From Pseudomonas frederiksbergensis (GTDB lineage: Bacteria; Pseudomonadota; Gammaproteobacteria; Pseudomonadales; Pseudomonadaceae): DNA of 64,000 nucleotides. The DNA lies in the NCBI RefSeq assembly GCF_000802155.2, contig NZ_JQGJ02000012.1, positions 62,001 to 126,000 of the forward strand. Direction: 5' to 3'. Position 1 is the first letter of the stretch, and each line of letters opens with the position of its first letter. The notes below the pieces were generated by a model. That model had not been told where the DNA came from. It saw only the letters and a program-made list of their open reading frames with translations, and did no database searches. Positions 17,573 through 26,529 of the stretch are shown in pieces. Both the position numbers and the translations under genes were made by a program.

Positions 17573-20500
17573 ATGTCTAACCTAGCGCAGCTGGACGCTT
17601 ACTCGCACGAACAGGCGTTGGCGCATCTGCGGTTGATGTATGCCAAGCCCGAGCATCCTTATTACTTCCTGGCGCCGGCATACCGTGAGTCGTCGTCGGG
17701 CGTCGTCTCGCTGCACTATCTTTGCCATATGCTCAATCTTAGTGGGCGTGAGGCCTACATGTGTGGCTCGGACGTGGTCAATCCAGACCTGAAGACACCG
17801 GTCATCACTTCCGCAATCAAGCAGCGCCATAAGGCGGCAGGCAAAGTACCAATTGCGGTTTATCCCGAGGTGTTCCCTGGCAATCCGCTCAACTGTTCGG
17901 TCGTGGCGCGTTTCCTGCTGAATTTCGAGGGGTTCCTCACGGGAAATGGCATGGACGCTGCGCCGTCCGACTTGTTTTTCTATTACGCGGCCCGGCTCGC
18001 CGAGCACCGTGGTGATCCAGATGGCGACTTGCTGTGCCTGCCGGCCATCGACATCGAACTGTTCGCGCCACCGCCCGCCGGAACCGAGCGCGCGGGCAGT
18101 TATCTCTACCAGAACCGCCATCCGCTGGAGCAGGTCGATTACTCACTACTGCCAGCCGATATCCGCCTGCTGAGCATGACCAACCCCCTGACCCTGCCGC
18201 AGTTGGCCGAGGCGCTGCGCAAGGCAGAGGTGATGTATTCCTATGAGTGGTCGATGACCTGCGTAATGGCGGTGTTATGTGGCTGCCCGGTGATTTTCAT
18301 TCCAGGCCATGGCGTCGACCAGCCACTGCTCGACAACAGCTTCTTCGGCAGTGTCGGTTTCGCCATGCTCGATCATCCGGAGCCGTTGGCACATGCTCGA
18401 GCTAGCCTCGGTGAAGCCTTGCCGCGTTATGTCGAACGCACGGCATCGTTCTGGCAACAGTTGGACGTGTTTATCGACAGGACCCAGGAGGCTGCCGATC
18501 GCGAGGCGGTCGGCAACCGTCTGGGTGTGCTCGATTGGTTGCGCCAACGTACCCCGACCGCTCAGCAACTGCTCCAGATCAATGAGCGCTTGGCGAGCCC
18601 AACTGCGCCCAGCTTCACTGTTCTGGTCCGCGATAATGGAGATCAGTCGGCGCTGGCCCTGACCCTGGACAGCCTGGATCAACAGCTGTATCAGCGTATC
18701 CATGTGTGCGTGGTGGGTGGGACTGACCCGGCGCGTGCCAACGTGCAATGGGTAGAGGGAGATCCCGGCCGACCGGCGGGAGTGATCAATGGTTTGCTCG
18801 ACGGCACCCAGACCGATTGGCTCATGTTGGTCGAGGCAGGGGAGACGTTCGTCGCCGCGGGGCTGCTGGTGGCGGCGGTGAATTTGCTCGAAGCCCCCGA
18901 CAGTTGCCTGGCGGTTTTCGCCGACGAAGCCGTACGTATAGGCGGGGTCGTTAATCTTTCGTTGCGGCCCGACCTGAATCTCGATTTGCTCTTGGCCTCT
19001 GCGGCCAGTCTTTCCCGCCACTGGATGTATCGTCGCGAGGCGTTGGTGCGCCTTAGCGGTTTTGACCCCTCGTGCGGTGGCGCCTTCGAGTTGGCTTACC
19101 AACTGCGCCTGATCGGCGAGCAAGGGATGGCGAGCATTGGCCATGTCAGCGAACCCCTGCTGATCGCCAACGAATTACGACAGTCGGAATGCTCCGATGA
19201 GCGCGCCGTCATGGAAGCTCATCTGCAGGCGCGTGGCTACGCTCAGGCGCGAGCCATTGCATTGCAAGAGGATCCAAGTCGTTATCGTATCGACTACGGC
19301 CACGAACAACAGGCCTCGGTCAGTATTGCGATTTACCTGGAAGGGCAACTGGCAAATTTCCAGCGTTGCCTGGAAAGCCTGCTGATACAGACCAGCGCCG
19401 TGGACTTCGAAGTACTGCTGATCGAACCGGGCAACGACGACCCGGCATTGCTGGAGTGGCTGGGGCTGGTGGAGCAGATGGGTGCAGGCCGTTTCCAGTT
19501 ATTGCGGTTCATGCCGGGCCAGTCCCGTGCAGCGATGTGCAATGCGGCGGCGCAGGAGGCGCGGGGCGATTACTTGCTCTGGCTCGACGCCCATAGTGCT
19601 GTGCTTGAGCCGGGTTGGATGCAAGCTTTGCTCAATCAGGCCCAGCGCCCGGAAGTCGGCGCCGTGGGAGGCAAGTTGCAGGATAGCCAGGGGCGTATAC
19701 GCCAGGCGGGCCTGGTGTTGGGGCTGGGTGGTGTGGTCGGTCGGGCTTTTGAGGGCGCGTCGGCCCATGCCGCAGGGCACATGGGACGGCTCGGACTTGA
19801 GCAGAGCTATTCGGCCCTGGGCGGCGAGTGTCTGATGCTGCGTCGATCCCTGTTCCTTGAGGCCGGCGGCTTCGATACCGATCCGCTGTTGGCACCCTGG
19901 ACGCATGTTGACCTGTGCTTGAAGCTGCAGCAGGCAGGCTACGTGAATGTCTGGACGCCTTTTGCACGACTGTTGGTTGACCCTTTGCCAGATATACAGG
20001 CGAGTAGCGAGCAGGAGGATGCCTTTTTTGCCCGCTGGATGCCTCGGTTGGCCTGCGATCCGGCCTACAACGCCAATTTTTCTCTGCGCGCCGCTGGCGG
20101 CTTTGTTCCGCAAAACAATGACCTGAGCTGGTTTCCTCTGCAAGGCAGCGTCCCGAAGGTGTTGGTTTGCGTCACCGACCAGCAGGCGGGGGCCTATTCG
20201 CGGCTGGTCCAGCCGTTCAGCACTTTGGTCGAAGCGGGGCAGATCGAAGGCGCTGCCGTTTCGAGTCTGTTGTCGCCGGTGGAGATCGAGCGCCTGGCAC
20301 CGACCGCTGTGGTGCTGCAGCGTCCTCTGGATGATGCCGGGCTTCTTACCCTGAGCCGCCTGAGAGCGTTTTCCAAGGCCTTTACCGTCTACGATCTGGA
20401 CGGTTATTTGCCGGAGGTGGACTTGAAGGGGGCGTGCTCTGCCGATGAACTGCTGGAGCGTCTGCGGTTCGGGCTGCTGCAGGTCGATCGGGTGTTGGTC

Positions 20501-21115
20501 CCCACGGCGGCGCTGGCTGAACTGCTGCAAGGCCAGCACGACGACATCCGCGTGCTGGAGCCCGTGCTACCGGCTGAATGGGGGCGTGTACAAAGCAACC
20601 GGAGAGTAGGGGCCAAGCCGCGCCTGGGCTGGCTGGGCGGCAAGGATACTCAACTGCTGGCTGACGTGCTGCCCGCATTCGCGGGTGAAGTGGATTGGGT
20701 GGTGCTAGGTGACTGCCCTGCGGCGCTGCAGCCATTCCTGAAGGAGCAACACCCCAATGTCCCGCAGCAGCAGTTGGCAACAGCCATGGCCGCGTTGAAT
20801 CTTGACTTGGCACTGGTGCCCATGGCGCACACCGTTGGCAATGCCTGTTCGGGTGACTTGCGTGTGTTGCAGCATGCCGCGTACGGGCATCCGGTCATTT
20901 GCAGTCGTGTGCCGGGTTTCGTCGGGGGCGAGGTTCTGCCGCTGACGCGAGTAGATAACCAGACGCAAGATTGGGTCCGGGCGATTCGTTTGCATCTGGA
21001 AGACCGCGACGCGTCCGCGGCCTTGGGCGATGCCTTGCAGTCGACGGTGCGCGCGCAGTGGTTGCTCGAAGGCGAACGCCTGGAGGCCTGGCGACGGGCC
21101 TGGCTGGCCGATTGA
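17573..21115 (+). CDS. Giant multidomain glycosyltransferase (flagellin-type, Fgt-like)
   Basis: 1180 residues from ATG 17573. There appear to be four parts. Residues 1-330 look like a GT-B half (YSYEWSMTCVMAVLCGCPVIFIPG). Residues 335-560 are a GT2-like domain with FADEAV and LRPDLNLDLL. Residues 585-830 are a second GT2 domain (ARGDYLLWLDAHSAV, RPEVGAVGGKL, LLAPWTHVDLCLKLQQAGY). The C-terminal 320 residues are a GT-B fold (YDLDGYLPE, LDLALVP, AAYGHPVICS). The last two parts align with both giant enzymes of the flagellin island at 34-41 kb. It probably transfers sugars to flagellin or a linked glycan. Confidence 0.8.
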   Translation: MSNLAQLDAYSHEQALAHLRLMYAKPEHPYYFLAPAYRESSSGVVSLHYLCHMLNLSGREAYMCGSDVVNPDLKTPVITSAIKQRHKAAGKVPIAVYPEVFPGNPLNCSVVARFLLNFEGFLTGNGMDAAPSDLFFYYAARLAEHRGDPDGDLLCLPAIDIELFAPPPAGTERAGSYLYQNRHPLEQVDYSLLPADIRLLSMTNPLTLPQLAEALRKAEVMYSYEWSMTCVMAVLCGCPVIFIPGHGVDQPLLDNSFFGSVGFAMLDHPEPLAHARASLGEALPRYVERTASFWQQLDVFIDRTQEAADREAVGNRLGVLDWLRQRTPTAQQLLQINERLASPTAPSFTVLVRDNGDQSALALTLDSLDQQLYQRIHVCVVGGTDPARANVQWVEGDPGRPAGVINGLLDGTQTDWLMLVEAGETFVAAGLLVAAVNLLEAPDSCLAVFADEAVRIGGVVNLSLRPDLNLDLLLASAASLSRHWMYRREALVRLSGFDPSCGGAFELAYQLRLIGEQGMASIGHVSEPLLIANELRQSECSDERAVMEAHLQARGYAQARAIALQEDPSRYRIDYGHEQQASVSIAIYLEGQLANFQRCLESLLIQTSAVDFEVLLIEPGNDDPALLEWLGLVEQMGAGRFQLLRFMPGQSRAAMCNAAAQEARGDYLLWLDAHSAVLEPGWMQALLNQAQRPEVGAVGGKLQDSQGRIRQAGLVLGLGGVVGRAFEGASAHAAGHMGRLGLEQSYSALGGECLMLRRSLFLEAGGFDTDPLLAPWTHVDLCLKLQQAGYVNVWTPFARLLVDPLPDIQASSEQEDAFFARWMPRLACDPAYNANFSLRAAGGFVPQNNDLSWFPLQGSVPKVLVCVTDQQAGAYSRLVQPFSTLVEAGQIEGAAVSSLLSPVEIERLAPTAVVLQRPLDDAGLLTLSRLRAFSKAFTVYDLDGYLPEVDLKGACSADELLERLRFGLLQVDRVLVPTAALAELLQGQHDDIRVLEPVLPAEWGRVQSNRRVGAKPRLGWLGGKDTQLLADVLPAFAGEVDWVVLGDCPAALQPFLKEQHPNVPQQQLATAMAALNLDLALVPMAHTVGNACSGDLRVLQHAAYGHPVICSRVPGFVGGEVLPLTRVDNQTQDWVRAIRLHLEDRDASAALGDALQSTVRAQWLLEGERLEAWRRAWLAD

Positions 21116-21160
21116 TCTGTACTGACTATTACTTTGACTGCCCAGCGGAGTGCATGTGAC

Positions 21161-21889
21161 ATGAGCAACGATCTTGATTCCTTCATCGCAGCCTACAGCG
21201 ACAGCTTTGGCTATGCGTATGACAACAACATCATTCTCAACTGGTATCCGCAACGCATCATGGCGCTGTGCACCCAGGCGCAAAGCCTGCTGGAGCTTGG
21301 TGTTGGCCATGGCTTCAGCACAAACCGCTTCTCGCGGTTTTTCAGTGAACACACGGTCATTGATGGCTCCGCATCGGTGATTGCTCAATTCAAGTCCCAG
21401 TACCCGGACAGTAAGGCGGAAATCGTCGAGGGTTATTTCGAGACCTTCGATACCGACAAGCGTTTCGATCTGATTGTGATGGGATTTGTCCTTGAGCACG
21501 TCGAGGATCCACAAACCATACTGCGACGGTTCAAGCGCTTCCTGGCGCCGGGTGGCCGTTGCTTTGTACTGGTTCCCAATGGTGAGTCGTTGCATCGCAG
21601 GTTAGGCCATGCGGCCGGGTTGCTTGGCGATATGACGGCATTGGGCGGTGGCGATCTGGAGCTGGGCCATGTGCGCAGCTACTCGTTACAAACCCTGACC
21701 GCTGAGTTGGAAGCCGCCGGGCTCCAGGTGGTGCGCAAGGAAGGTGTGTTTCTCAAGCCGTTCACCACTGGACAATTGAAAGAATTGAACTTAGGTGCGG
21801 ACATCGTTCAGGCAATGTGCACTGTTGGCATCGACTACCCTGAGCTTTGCTGCGCGATGATGCTGGAAGCGACAGTCGTCCAGTCATGA
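21161..21889 (+). CDS. SAM-dependent methyltransferase
   Basis: 242 residues from ATG 21161 (GGAG 10 bases upstream). Class I Rossmann fold: motif I LLELGVGHG (43-51), motif II acidic residue in VIDGSAS, and the post-II segment FDLIVMGFVLEHVEDP. Closest in form to sugar or small-molecule O-/N-methyltransferases. P. syringae flagellin carries a 2-O-methylated viosamine derivative, so a sugar methylation role is plausible. Its stop overlaps the next ATG (ATGA), proving translational coupling with the epimerase gene. Acceptor not identifiable. Confidence 0.8.
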   Translation: MSNDLDSFIAAYSDSFGYAYDNNIILNWYPQRIMALCTQAQSLLELGVGHGFSTNRFSRFFSEHTVIDGSASVIAQFKSQYPDSKAEIVEGYFETFDTDKRFDLIVMGFVLEHVEDPQTILRRFKRFLAPGGRCFVLVPNGESLHRRLGHAAGLLGDMTALGGGDLELGHVRSYSLQTLTAELEAAGLQVVRKEGVFLKPFTTGQLKELNLGADIVQAMCTVGIDYPELCCAMMLEATVVQS

Positions 21890-22734
21890 AAAGCCTGGTC
21901 ATCGGAAGTACTTCGGTCATTGGAAAGGCGGTCGCCCGAATGCTGTCACGCTATGGCCAGGTCAAGCTGGCAGGGCGTCGGGAGGCCGATCTCACCTTCG
22001 ACCTGAGTAGCCAGGTACCCTGTGCCTGCGACGAGCGCTTCGATGTCGTTGTGTTGGCCGCAGCCGATTTCGGTGGTCGCGCGCCGGATGATCTGATTCG
22101 TGCCGAGCTGAACAATGTTGTCGGGACGCTGGCTGCCTGTCGACTGGCCGAACAATGCGGAGCACGCCAGTTCATTCTGCTGTCGTCGCGTTGGGCCAGC
22201 CACCAGCCGACGGATCCCTATTTTGGCATCTACTCGCTCTCCAAGCGCCATGCCGAAGAAGCGGCGAGCCTCTACTGCCAAGAGCGCGGCATGGCGTTGA
22301 CGGTCCTGCGCATCAGCCAGGTCTACGATAGCGGCGAGCAATGCAGGCCTCATCAACCGTTGCTTTACGCCATCGCCGACAAGGCGCAGGCGGGGCAAAC
22401 CGTCGAGCTGTATGGCAGCAATGACGCCAAGCGCAACTACCTGCATTTGAGCGACCTTGCCGAGGTCTGCGCTCGGCTGGCGGAGAAAGGCGTAACCGGC
22501 TTTTACAATTGCGGCCATCCCGAATCCCCCCGTCTTTCCGAGATCGCCCATGCCGCATTCAGGGCGTTCGGCAAACCGTCGGCTGTCCGCTTCCTGCCGG
22601 AAAAAAGCGACATTCCCGATCTGCCTGACTTCGATTGTTCACATGAGCTGTATGAACGAATTGATTTCGTCCCGCGAATAGACATTCGTCGGGGCTTCGA
22701 ATTGATGCGAGTGCAGCGGGAGATCCTGTCATGA
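21886..22734 (+). CDS. NAD(P)-dependent sugar-nucleotide epimerase/reductase (extended SDR)
   Basis: 282 residues from ATG 21886. The Rossmann motif is GSTSVIG (6-12), the catalytic YSLSK fits YxxxK, and SSRWAS supplies the active-site serine. This is the extended SDR pattern of NDP-sugar epimerases and 4-reductases. Overlaps the methyltransferase stop and the next ATG by 4 bp each, so it is co-translated within the operon. It may reduce or epimerise an NDP-keto-deoxy sugar; exact chemistry is unknown. Confidence 0.82.
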   Translation: MKSLVIGSTSVIGKAVARMLSRYGQVKLAGRREADLTFDLSSQVPCACDERFDVVVLAAADFGGRAPDDLIRAELNNVVGTLAACRLAEQCGARQFILLSSRWASHQPTDPYFGIYSLSKRHAEEAASLYCQERGMALTVLRISQVYDSGEQCRPHQPLLYAIADKAQAGQTVELYGSNDAKRNYLHLSDLAEVCARLAEKGVTGFYNCGHPESPRLSEIAHAAFRAFGKPSAVRFLPEKSDIPDLPDFDCSHELYERIDFVPRIDIRRGFELMRVQREILS

Positions 22735-23708
22735 AGACCGTCATGGTGACTGGCGTAGGCGCCATCATGGGCTATGGCCTGCTCAAGTCGCTGCGTGCGG
22801 CAAATCCCGCTGTTCGCCTGGTCGGCACGGACATCTACGACGATGCGGTCGGCCGTGGCTGGAGCGATGTGTTCGTGCAAGCTCCGTTGACGGCTGACCC
22901 CGGTTATAGCCAGTGGCTGGGCGATACCCTGGCCCTGCACAAAGTCGATCTGCTGATTCCTGGAATCGAACAGGATATCCACTGGTTCTCGGACCACCGA
23001 GCCTTCTTGGACACGTTCGATTGTCAGGTCGTGCTCAACAACCAGCAGTTGATCGAACTCTCCAGGGACAAGTGGGCGATGGACCAGGCGCTGCTGGCCC
23101 TCGGGGATTCCAGCCGTATTCCCAGCCTGCTGGCGGGAGACTTCCATTCGCTCAAGGCTGCCTTGGGCCTGCCGTTCCTGCTCAAGCCGCGCCGGAGTTA
23201 CGCCTCCAAAGGGCTGGTCTGGGTTCGCGAGGAGGGCGATTTCACCCCGCACGCCGCACTGCTGGGTGACTACCTCATGGCCCAGCCGATCATTGGCAGC
23301 GCCGCCGACGAATTCACCGTGGCGGCGTTTGGCGACGGACGAGGTGATACCGGTCCAATGATTGCCTTCCAGCGCAAGCTGGCTTCCGATGGATCCACTG
23401 CCAAGGCCTGGGTGTACCAGGACGATTCGCTGGACGATGTGGTCGCCAGGCTGTGCCGTGCCTTCAAGCCGGTAGGGCCGACCAACTTGCAGTTCCGTCG
23501 TGGCAAGGGCGGCTCATGGAGCCTGCTCGAGATCAATCCGCGAATCTCCTCGACCAGCTCGATACGTCGCGCGTTTGGCTACAACGAGGCCGCGATGTGC
23601 CTGGATTATTACCTCGACGGCAAGACACTGGCCCAGCCAACCATTCGCACTGGCTTCGCTGTTCGTTATATAGAGGATTTCATTGTCTATGATCGGGATC
23701 ATTTCTGA
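22731..23708 (+). CDS. ATP-grasp ligase (CarB/PylC-like)
   Basis: 325 residues. An N-terminal Rossmann-like preATP-grasp domain (VMVTGVGAIMGYGLL) is followed by an ATP-grasp domain with ATP-binding lysines in LLKPRRSYASKGL and the metal-binding EINPR near residue 268. Such enzymes join a carboxylate to an amine through an acyl phosphate. In a cluster that also makes an amino sugar, coupling an amino or hydroxy acid to the sugar amine is a reasonable guess. Translationally coupled to its neighbours. Substrates unknown. Confidence 0.82.
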   Translation: MKTVMVTGVGAIMGYGLLKSLRAANPAVRLVGTDIYDDAVGRGWSDVFVQAPLTADPGYSQWLGDTLALHKVDLLIPGIEQDIHWFSDHRAFLDTFDCQVVLNNQQLIELSRDKWAMDQALLALGDSSRIPSLLAGDFHSLKAALGLPFLLKPRRSYASKGLVWVREEGDFTPHAALLGDYLMAQPIIGSAADEFTVAAFGDGRGDTGPMIAFQRKLASDGSTAKAWVYQDDSLDDVVARLCRAFKPVGPTNLQFRRGKGGSWSLLEINPRISSTSSIRRAFGYNEAAMCLDYYLDGKTLAQPTIRTGFAVRYIEDFIVYDRDHF

Positions 23709-24366
23709 CGTACATGGCAATTACAGCGCCCTTCGAACAGTGCTTGCCAAGCTTGATGGGCTCGGCGTATCGCGGATCATCTGCCTGGGCGATACGGCCG
23801 GTTACTACAGTCAAGTCAACGAGTGTTGCGAGGCCCTGCGCGAGCGAAACATATTCTCGGTGATGGGCAACCATGACTGGTATCTGGCCAGGGATGAGCG
23901 ATGCCCTCGTTCCAACAGCGCCAATACCTGCCTCGACTATCAACAGGGTGTTATCACTGCGCAGAACCTGGCCTGGTTGGGATCGCTCCCGGAGCGCTCC
24001 ACGGAGGACGGACTGAGCATCGTCCATGGTGGCTGGAGCGATCCGCTGGACGAGTACGTGCGTCCCTCGCAGGCCTACTTTGCGCCGTTGCCCGGCCGAT
24101 ATTTCGCATCGGGTCATACCCATGTCCAGCACCTATGGCTCGGCGAGGACAAGGTCTATTGCAATCCCGGTTCAGTCGGCCAGCCACGTGACGGTGATCC
24201 CCGGGCAGCGTTCGCCACCTGGGACGGTGAAGCGTTCAACTTGCACCGGGTGGAATACGACATCGGCGAAACCCAGCTCGCCATGAAACGTGCCGGCTTC
24301 ACCCCATATTTCTATGAAAATCTCGACATAGGCAGCCAGATAGGTGGGCGGATCAGTGCAGTTTGA
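23689..24366 (+). CDS. YfcE/MJ0936-like metallophosphoesterase
   Basis: 225 residues from ATG 23689. A TTG at 23683 has better spacing to AGAGGA and may be the real start. Motifs are complete: DVHGNY, LGDTAGYY, GNHDW, VHGGW and GHTHVQ, followed by NPGSVGQPRDGDPRA, typical of the small calcineurin-like phosphodiesterases. It overlaps the ATP-grasp gene by 20 bp. In this cluster it may remove a phosphate from an activated sugar or release a product; no substrate is evident. Confidence 0.8.
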   Translation: MIGIISDVHGNYSALRTVLAKLDGLGVSRIICLGDTAGYYSQVNECCEALRERNIFSVMGNHDWYLARDERCPRSNSANTCLDYQQGVITAQNLAWLGSLPERSTEDGLSIVHGGWSDPLDEYVRPSQAYFAPLPGRYFASGHTHVQHLWLGEDKVYCNPGSVGQPRDGDPRAAFATWDGEAFNLHRVEYDIGETQLAMKRAGFTPYFYENLDIGSQIGGRISAV

Positions 24367-24417
24367 TGCCTTGTGCTGTGCGCCACCCATGACCATGCCC
24401 ACCCAGGGGAACTTGCA

Positions 24418-25569
24418 ATGAGTCAAGAAACAATCCTGTTCAATCGCCCGTTCATGACCGGCAAGGAGCTGGACTACATTGCCCAGGCCAAGTTCGGCAA
24501 CATGCTCGCCGGTGATGGTCCATTCACCAAGCAATGTCATGGCTGGCTGGAGTCGCACACGGGCTGCAACAAGGCGTTGCTCACCCATTCATGTACTGCT
24601 GCGCTGGAAATGGCGGCGCTGCTGTTGAATATCCAGCCTGGCGACGAAGTCATCCTGCCTTCGTTCACCTTCGTTTCCACGGCCAACGCCTTTGTGCTGC
24701 GTGGCGCGGTGCCGGTCTTCGTCGATATACGACCCGATACCCTGAACCTGGACGAACGCTTGATCGAGGCTGCAATTACGTCGCGGACCAAAGCTATCGT
24801 GCCTGTTCACTATGCCGGCGTGGCCTGCGAGATGGACACGATACTGGCGATTGCGCACAAGCATGGGTTGGCGGTGGTGGAAGACGCTGCGCAAGGCGTG
24901 ATGTCGACTTACAAGGGGCGTGCGTTGGGCAGCATCGGCGACCTTGGGGCGTTCAGTTTCCACGAAACCAAGAACGTGATCTCGGGGGAGGGTGGGGCTT
25001 TACTGGCCAACAATCCAGCCATGGCCTTGCGCGCCGAGATCATCCGCGAGAAAGGCACCGATCGCAGTCGGTTCTTCAGGGGCGAGGTAGATAAATATAC
25101 CTGGCAAGAGGTGGGTTCCTCGTTCCTGCCCGGAGAAATGACGGCTGCCTTCCTCTGGGCCCAGTTGGAAGAGGCTCAGTCCATCACCAATCGCCGCTTG
25201 GCAATCTGGGATCACTACCATGGCGCTTTGGCAGAGCTTGAGCTGCAAGGATTGTTGCGTCGTCCAATAGTGCCTGAAAATTGCCAGCACAATGCGCACA
25301 TGTATTACGTGCTGCTGGCGCCTGGTGTCGAGCGCCAAGTTGTTCTTGAAAAACTCAAGAGCCACGCCATCTACGCGGTGTTCCACTACGTACCGCTGCA
25401 TTCGTCGCCCGGCGGGATGCGGTATGGGCGCGTGCACGGCTCGATGGACATAACCGACGGGTATTCCGAGCGTCTGTTGCGATTGCCGCTATGGCTCGGT
25501 TTGACGAATGAACAGCAAGACCGGGTTGTCGATGTGCTCGGCGGTGCGTTGGCGGCGCTTGCCACCTAG
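24418..25569 (+). CDS. WecE-type dTDP-4-keto-6-deoxyhexose aminotransferase
   Basis: 383 residues from ATG 24418 with AGGGGAA upstream. Very close in sequence pattern to RffA/WecE of enterobacteria: NRPFMTGKELDYI, HSCTAALEMAALLL, PSFTFVSTANAFVLRGA, VEDAAQGVMSTYKG and the PLP lysine in SFHETKN (Lys185). WecE makes dTDP-4-amino-4,6-dideoxygalactose, and related VioA makes viosamine. It likely supplies the 4-amino-4,6-dideoxy sugar to the cluster's glycosyltransferase. Last gene before flgF. No rmlA/rmlB homologue is in the window, so the dTDP-keto sugar must come from elsewhere. Confidence 0.9.
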   Translation: MSQETILFNRPFMTGKELDYIAQAKFGNMLAGDGPFTKQCHGWLESHTGCNKALLTHSCTAALEMAALLLNIQPGDEVILPSFTFVSTANAFVLRGAVPVFVDIRPDTLNLDERLIEAAITSRTKAIVPVHYAGVACEMDTILAIAHKHGLAVVEDAAQGVMSTYKGRALGSIGDLGAFSFHETKNVISGEGGALLANNPAMALRAEIIREKGTDRSRFFRGEVDKYTWQEVGSSFLPGEMTAAFLWAQLEEAQSITNRRLAIWDHYHGALAELELQGLLRRPIVPENCQHNAHMYYVLLAPGVERQVVLEKLKSHAIYAVFHYVPLHSSPGGMRYGRVHGSMDITDGYSERLLRLPLWLGLTNEQQDRVVDVLGGALAALAT

Positions 25570-25624
25570 CGGCATAACTCCGCCGGTTTTTCGACTTCGA
25601 CATAACGCCTCCACAACCCCAGGA

Positions 25625-25649
25625 GCCCGGAACCCTTTGTTTTCCGGGC
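25625..25649 (+). terminator. Hairpin at the end of the glycan cluster
   Basis: GCCCGGAA and TTCCGGGC form an 8-bp perfect stem with a 9-nt loop, 56 bp after the aminotransferase stop. No T-run follows directly, so termination may be weak or may need Rho. Confidence 0.4.
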
Positions 25650-25670
25650 CTGGGCCCGCCAGAAAAAAGT

Positions 25671-25686
25671 TGGTCTGCAATTTGCT
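25671..25686 (+). promoter_or_regulatory. Sigma-54 promoter of flgFGHIJKL
   Basis: TGGTCTGCAATTTGCT fits TGG-N8-TTGC(A/T) with the GG-N10-GC spacing exact. It lies 57 bp upstream of the flgF GTG, so the rod/ring operon can be started independently of flgBCDE, presumably by FleQ. Confidence 0.75.
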
Positions 25687-25742
25687 TAAGGCTGTGCAAC
25701 ACAGCAGTGGACGGCAAACGTCCGGCATGCAGAGGAACGACA

Positions 25743-26480
25743 GTGGACAAGTACCTTTATGTGGCAATGACCGGCGCCAGCCAGAACGCACTGGCGCAAC
25801 GGGCCCATGCCAACAACCTGGCGAACATTTCCACCAATGGTTTTCAGAAAGACCTGGAGCAGGCACGTTCGATGCCGGTATTCGGCGACAGCTTTCCGGC
25901 GCGGGCATTTGCCATGTCCGAGCGGCCTGCCACTGACTTCACCCCGGGTGCGCTGGTGGAAACCGGCCGTGACCTGGACGTGGCGGTCAGCGGGCCGGGT
26001 TGGATGGCCGTGCAGAATCCCGACGGCGGTGAAAGCTACGTGCGCACCGGCAGCCTCAACGTTGACGCCCTGGGCGTGCTGCGGGCCGGCAACGGCATGC
26101 CGGTGATGGGCAATGGCGGTCCGATCGCCGTGCCGCCGGAGCAGAAAATCGAAATCGGCCAGGACGGCACCATCAGTATCCGCGCCATGGGCGAAGGCCC
26201 GCGTGTGATGGCTGAGGTGGACCGCATCAAGCTGGTCAACCCGGACCTCAGGAACATGACCAAGGGCCTGGATGGCTCGATCCGTACCAAGGACGGCCAG
26301 CCGGCGCCGATCGACGGCAACGTGCAACTGGTGTCGGGCTTCCAGGAGGCGAGCAACGTCAATGCCGTGGATGAAATGACTTCCGTGCTGGCGTTGGCCA
26401 AGCAATTCGAGCTTCACGTCAAGATGATGAACACCGCCAAAGAAGGCGATGAAGCCATGGCTCGGGTCTTGCAGATCTAA
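25743..26480 (+). CDS. flgF: Flagellar proximal rod protein FlgF
   Basis: 245 residues from GTG 25743 with AGAGGA upstream; the next upstream GTG would add a non-family leader. The N-terminal rod signature YLYVAMTGASQNALAQRAHANNLANISTNGFQ and the C-terminal VNAVDEMTSVLALAKQFELHVKMM helix are the paired coil motifs of rod/hook proteins. Exported by the flagellar type III system without a cleaved signal. First gene of flgFGHIJKL, downstream of the glycan cluster rather than flgE. Confidence 0.96.
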   Translation: MDKYLYVAMTGASQNALAQRAHANNLANISTNGFQKDLEQARSMPVFGDSFPARAFAMSERPATDFTPGALVETGRDLDVAVSGPGWMAVQNPDGGESYVRTGSLNVDALGVLRAGNGMPVMGNGGPIAVPPEQKIEIGQDGTISIRAMGEGPRVMAEVDRIKLVNPDLRNMTKGLDGSIRTKDGQPAPIDGNVQLVSGFQEASNVNAVDEMTSVLALAKQFELHVKMMNTAKEGDEAMARVLQI

Positions 26481-26529
26481 TCATTAATTACAGCGCTGCG
26501 CCGAAAAACAGGCGTGAGAGGAGAATCGA

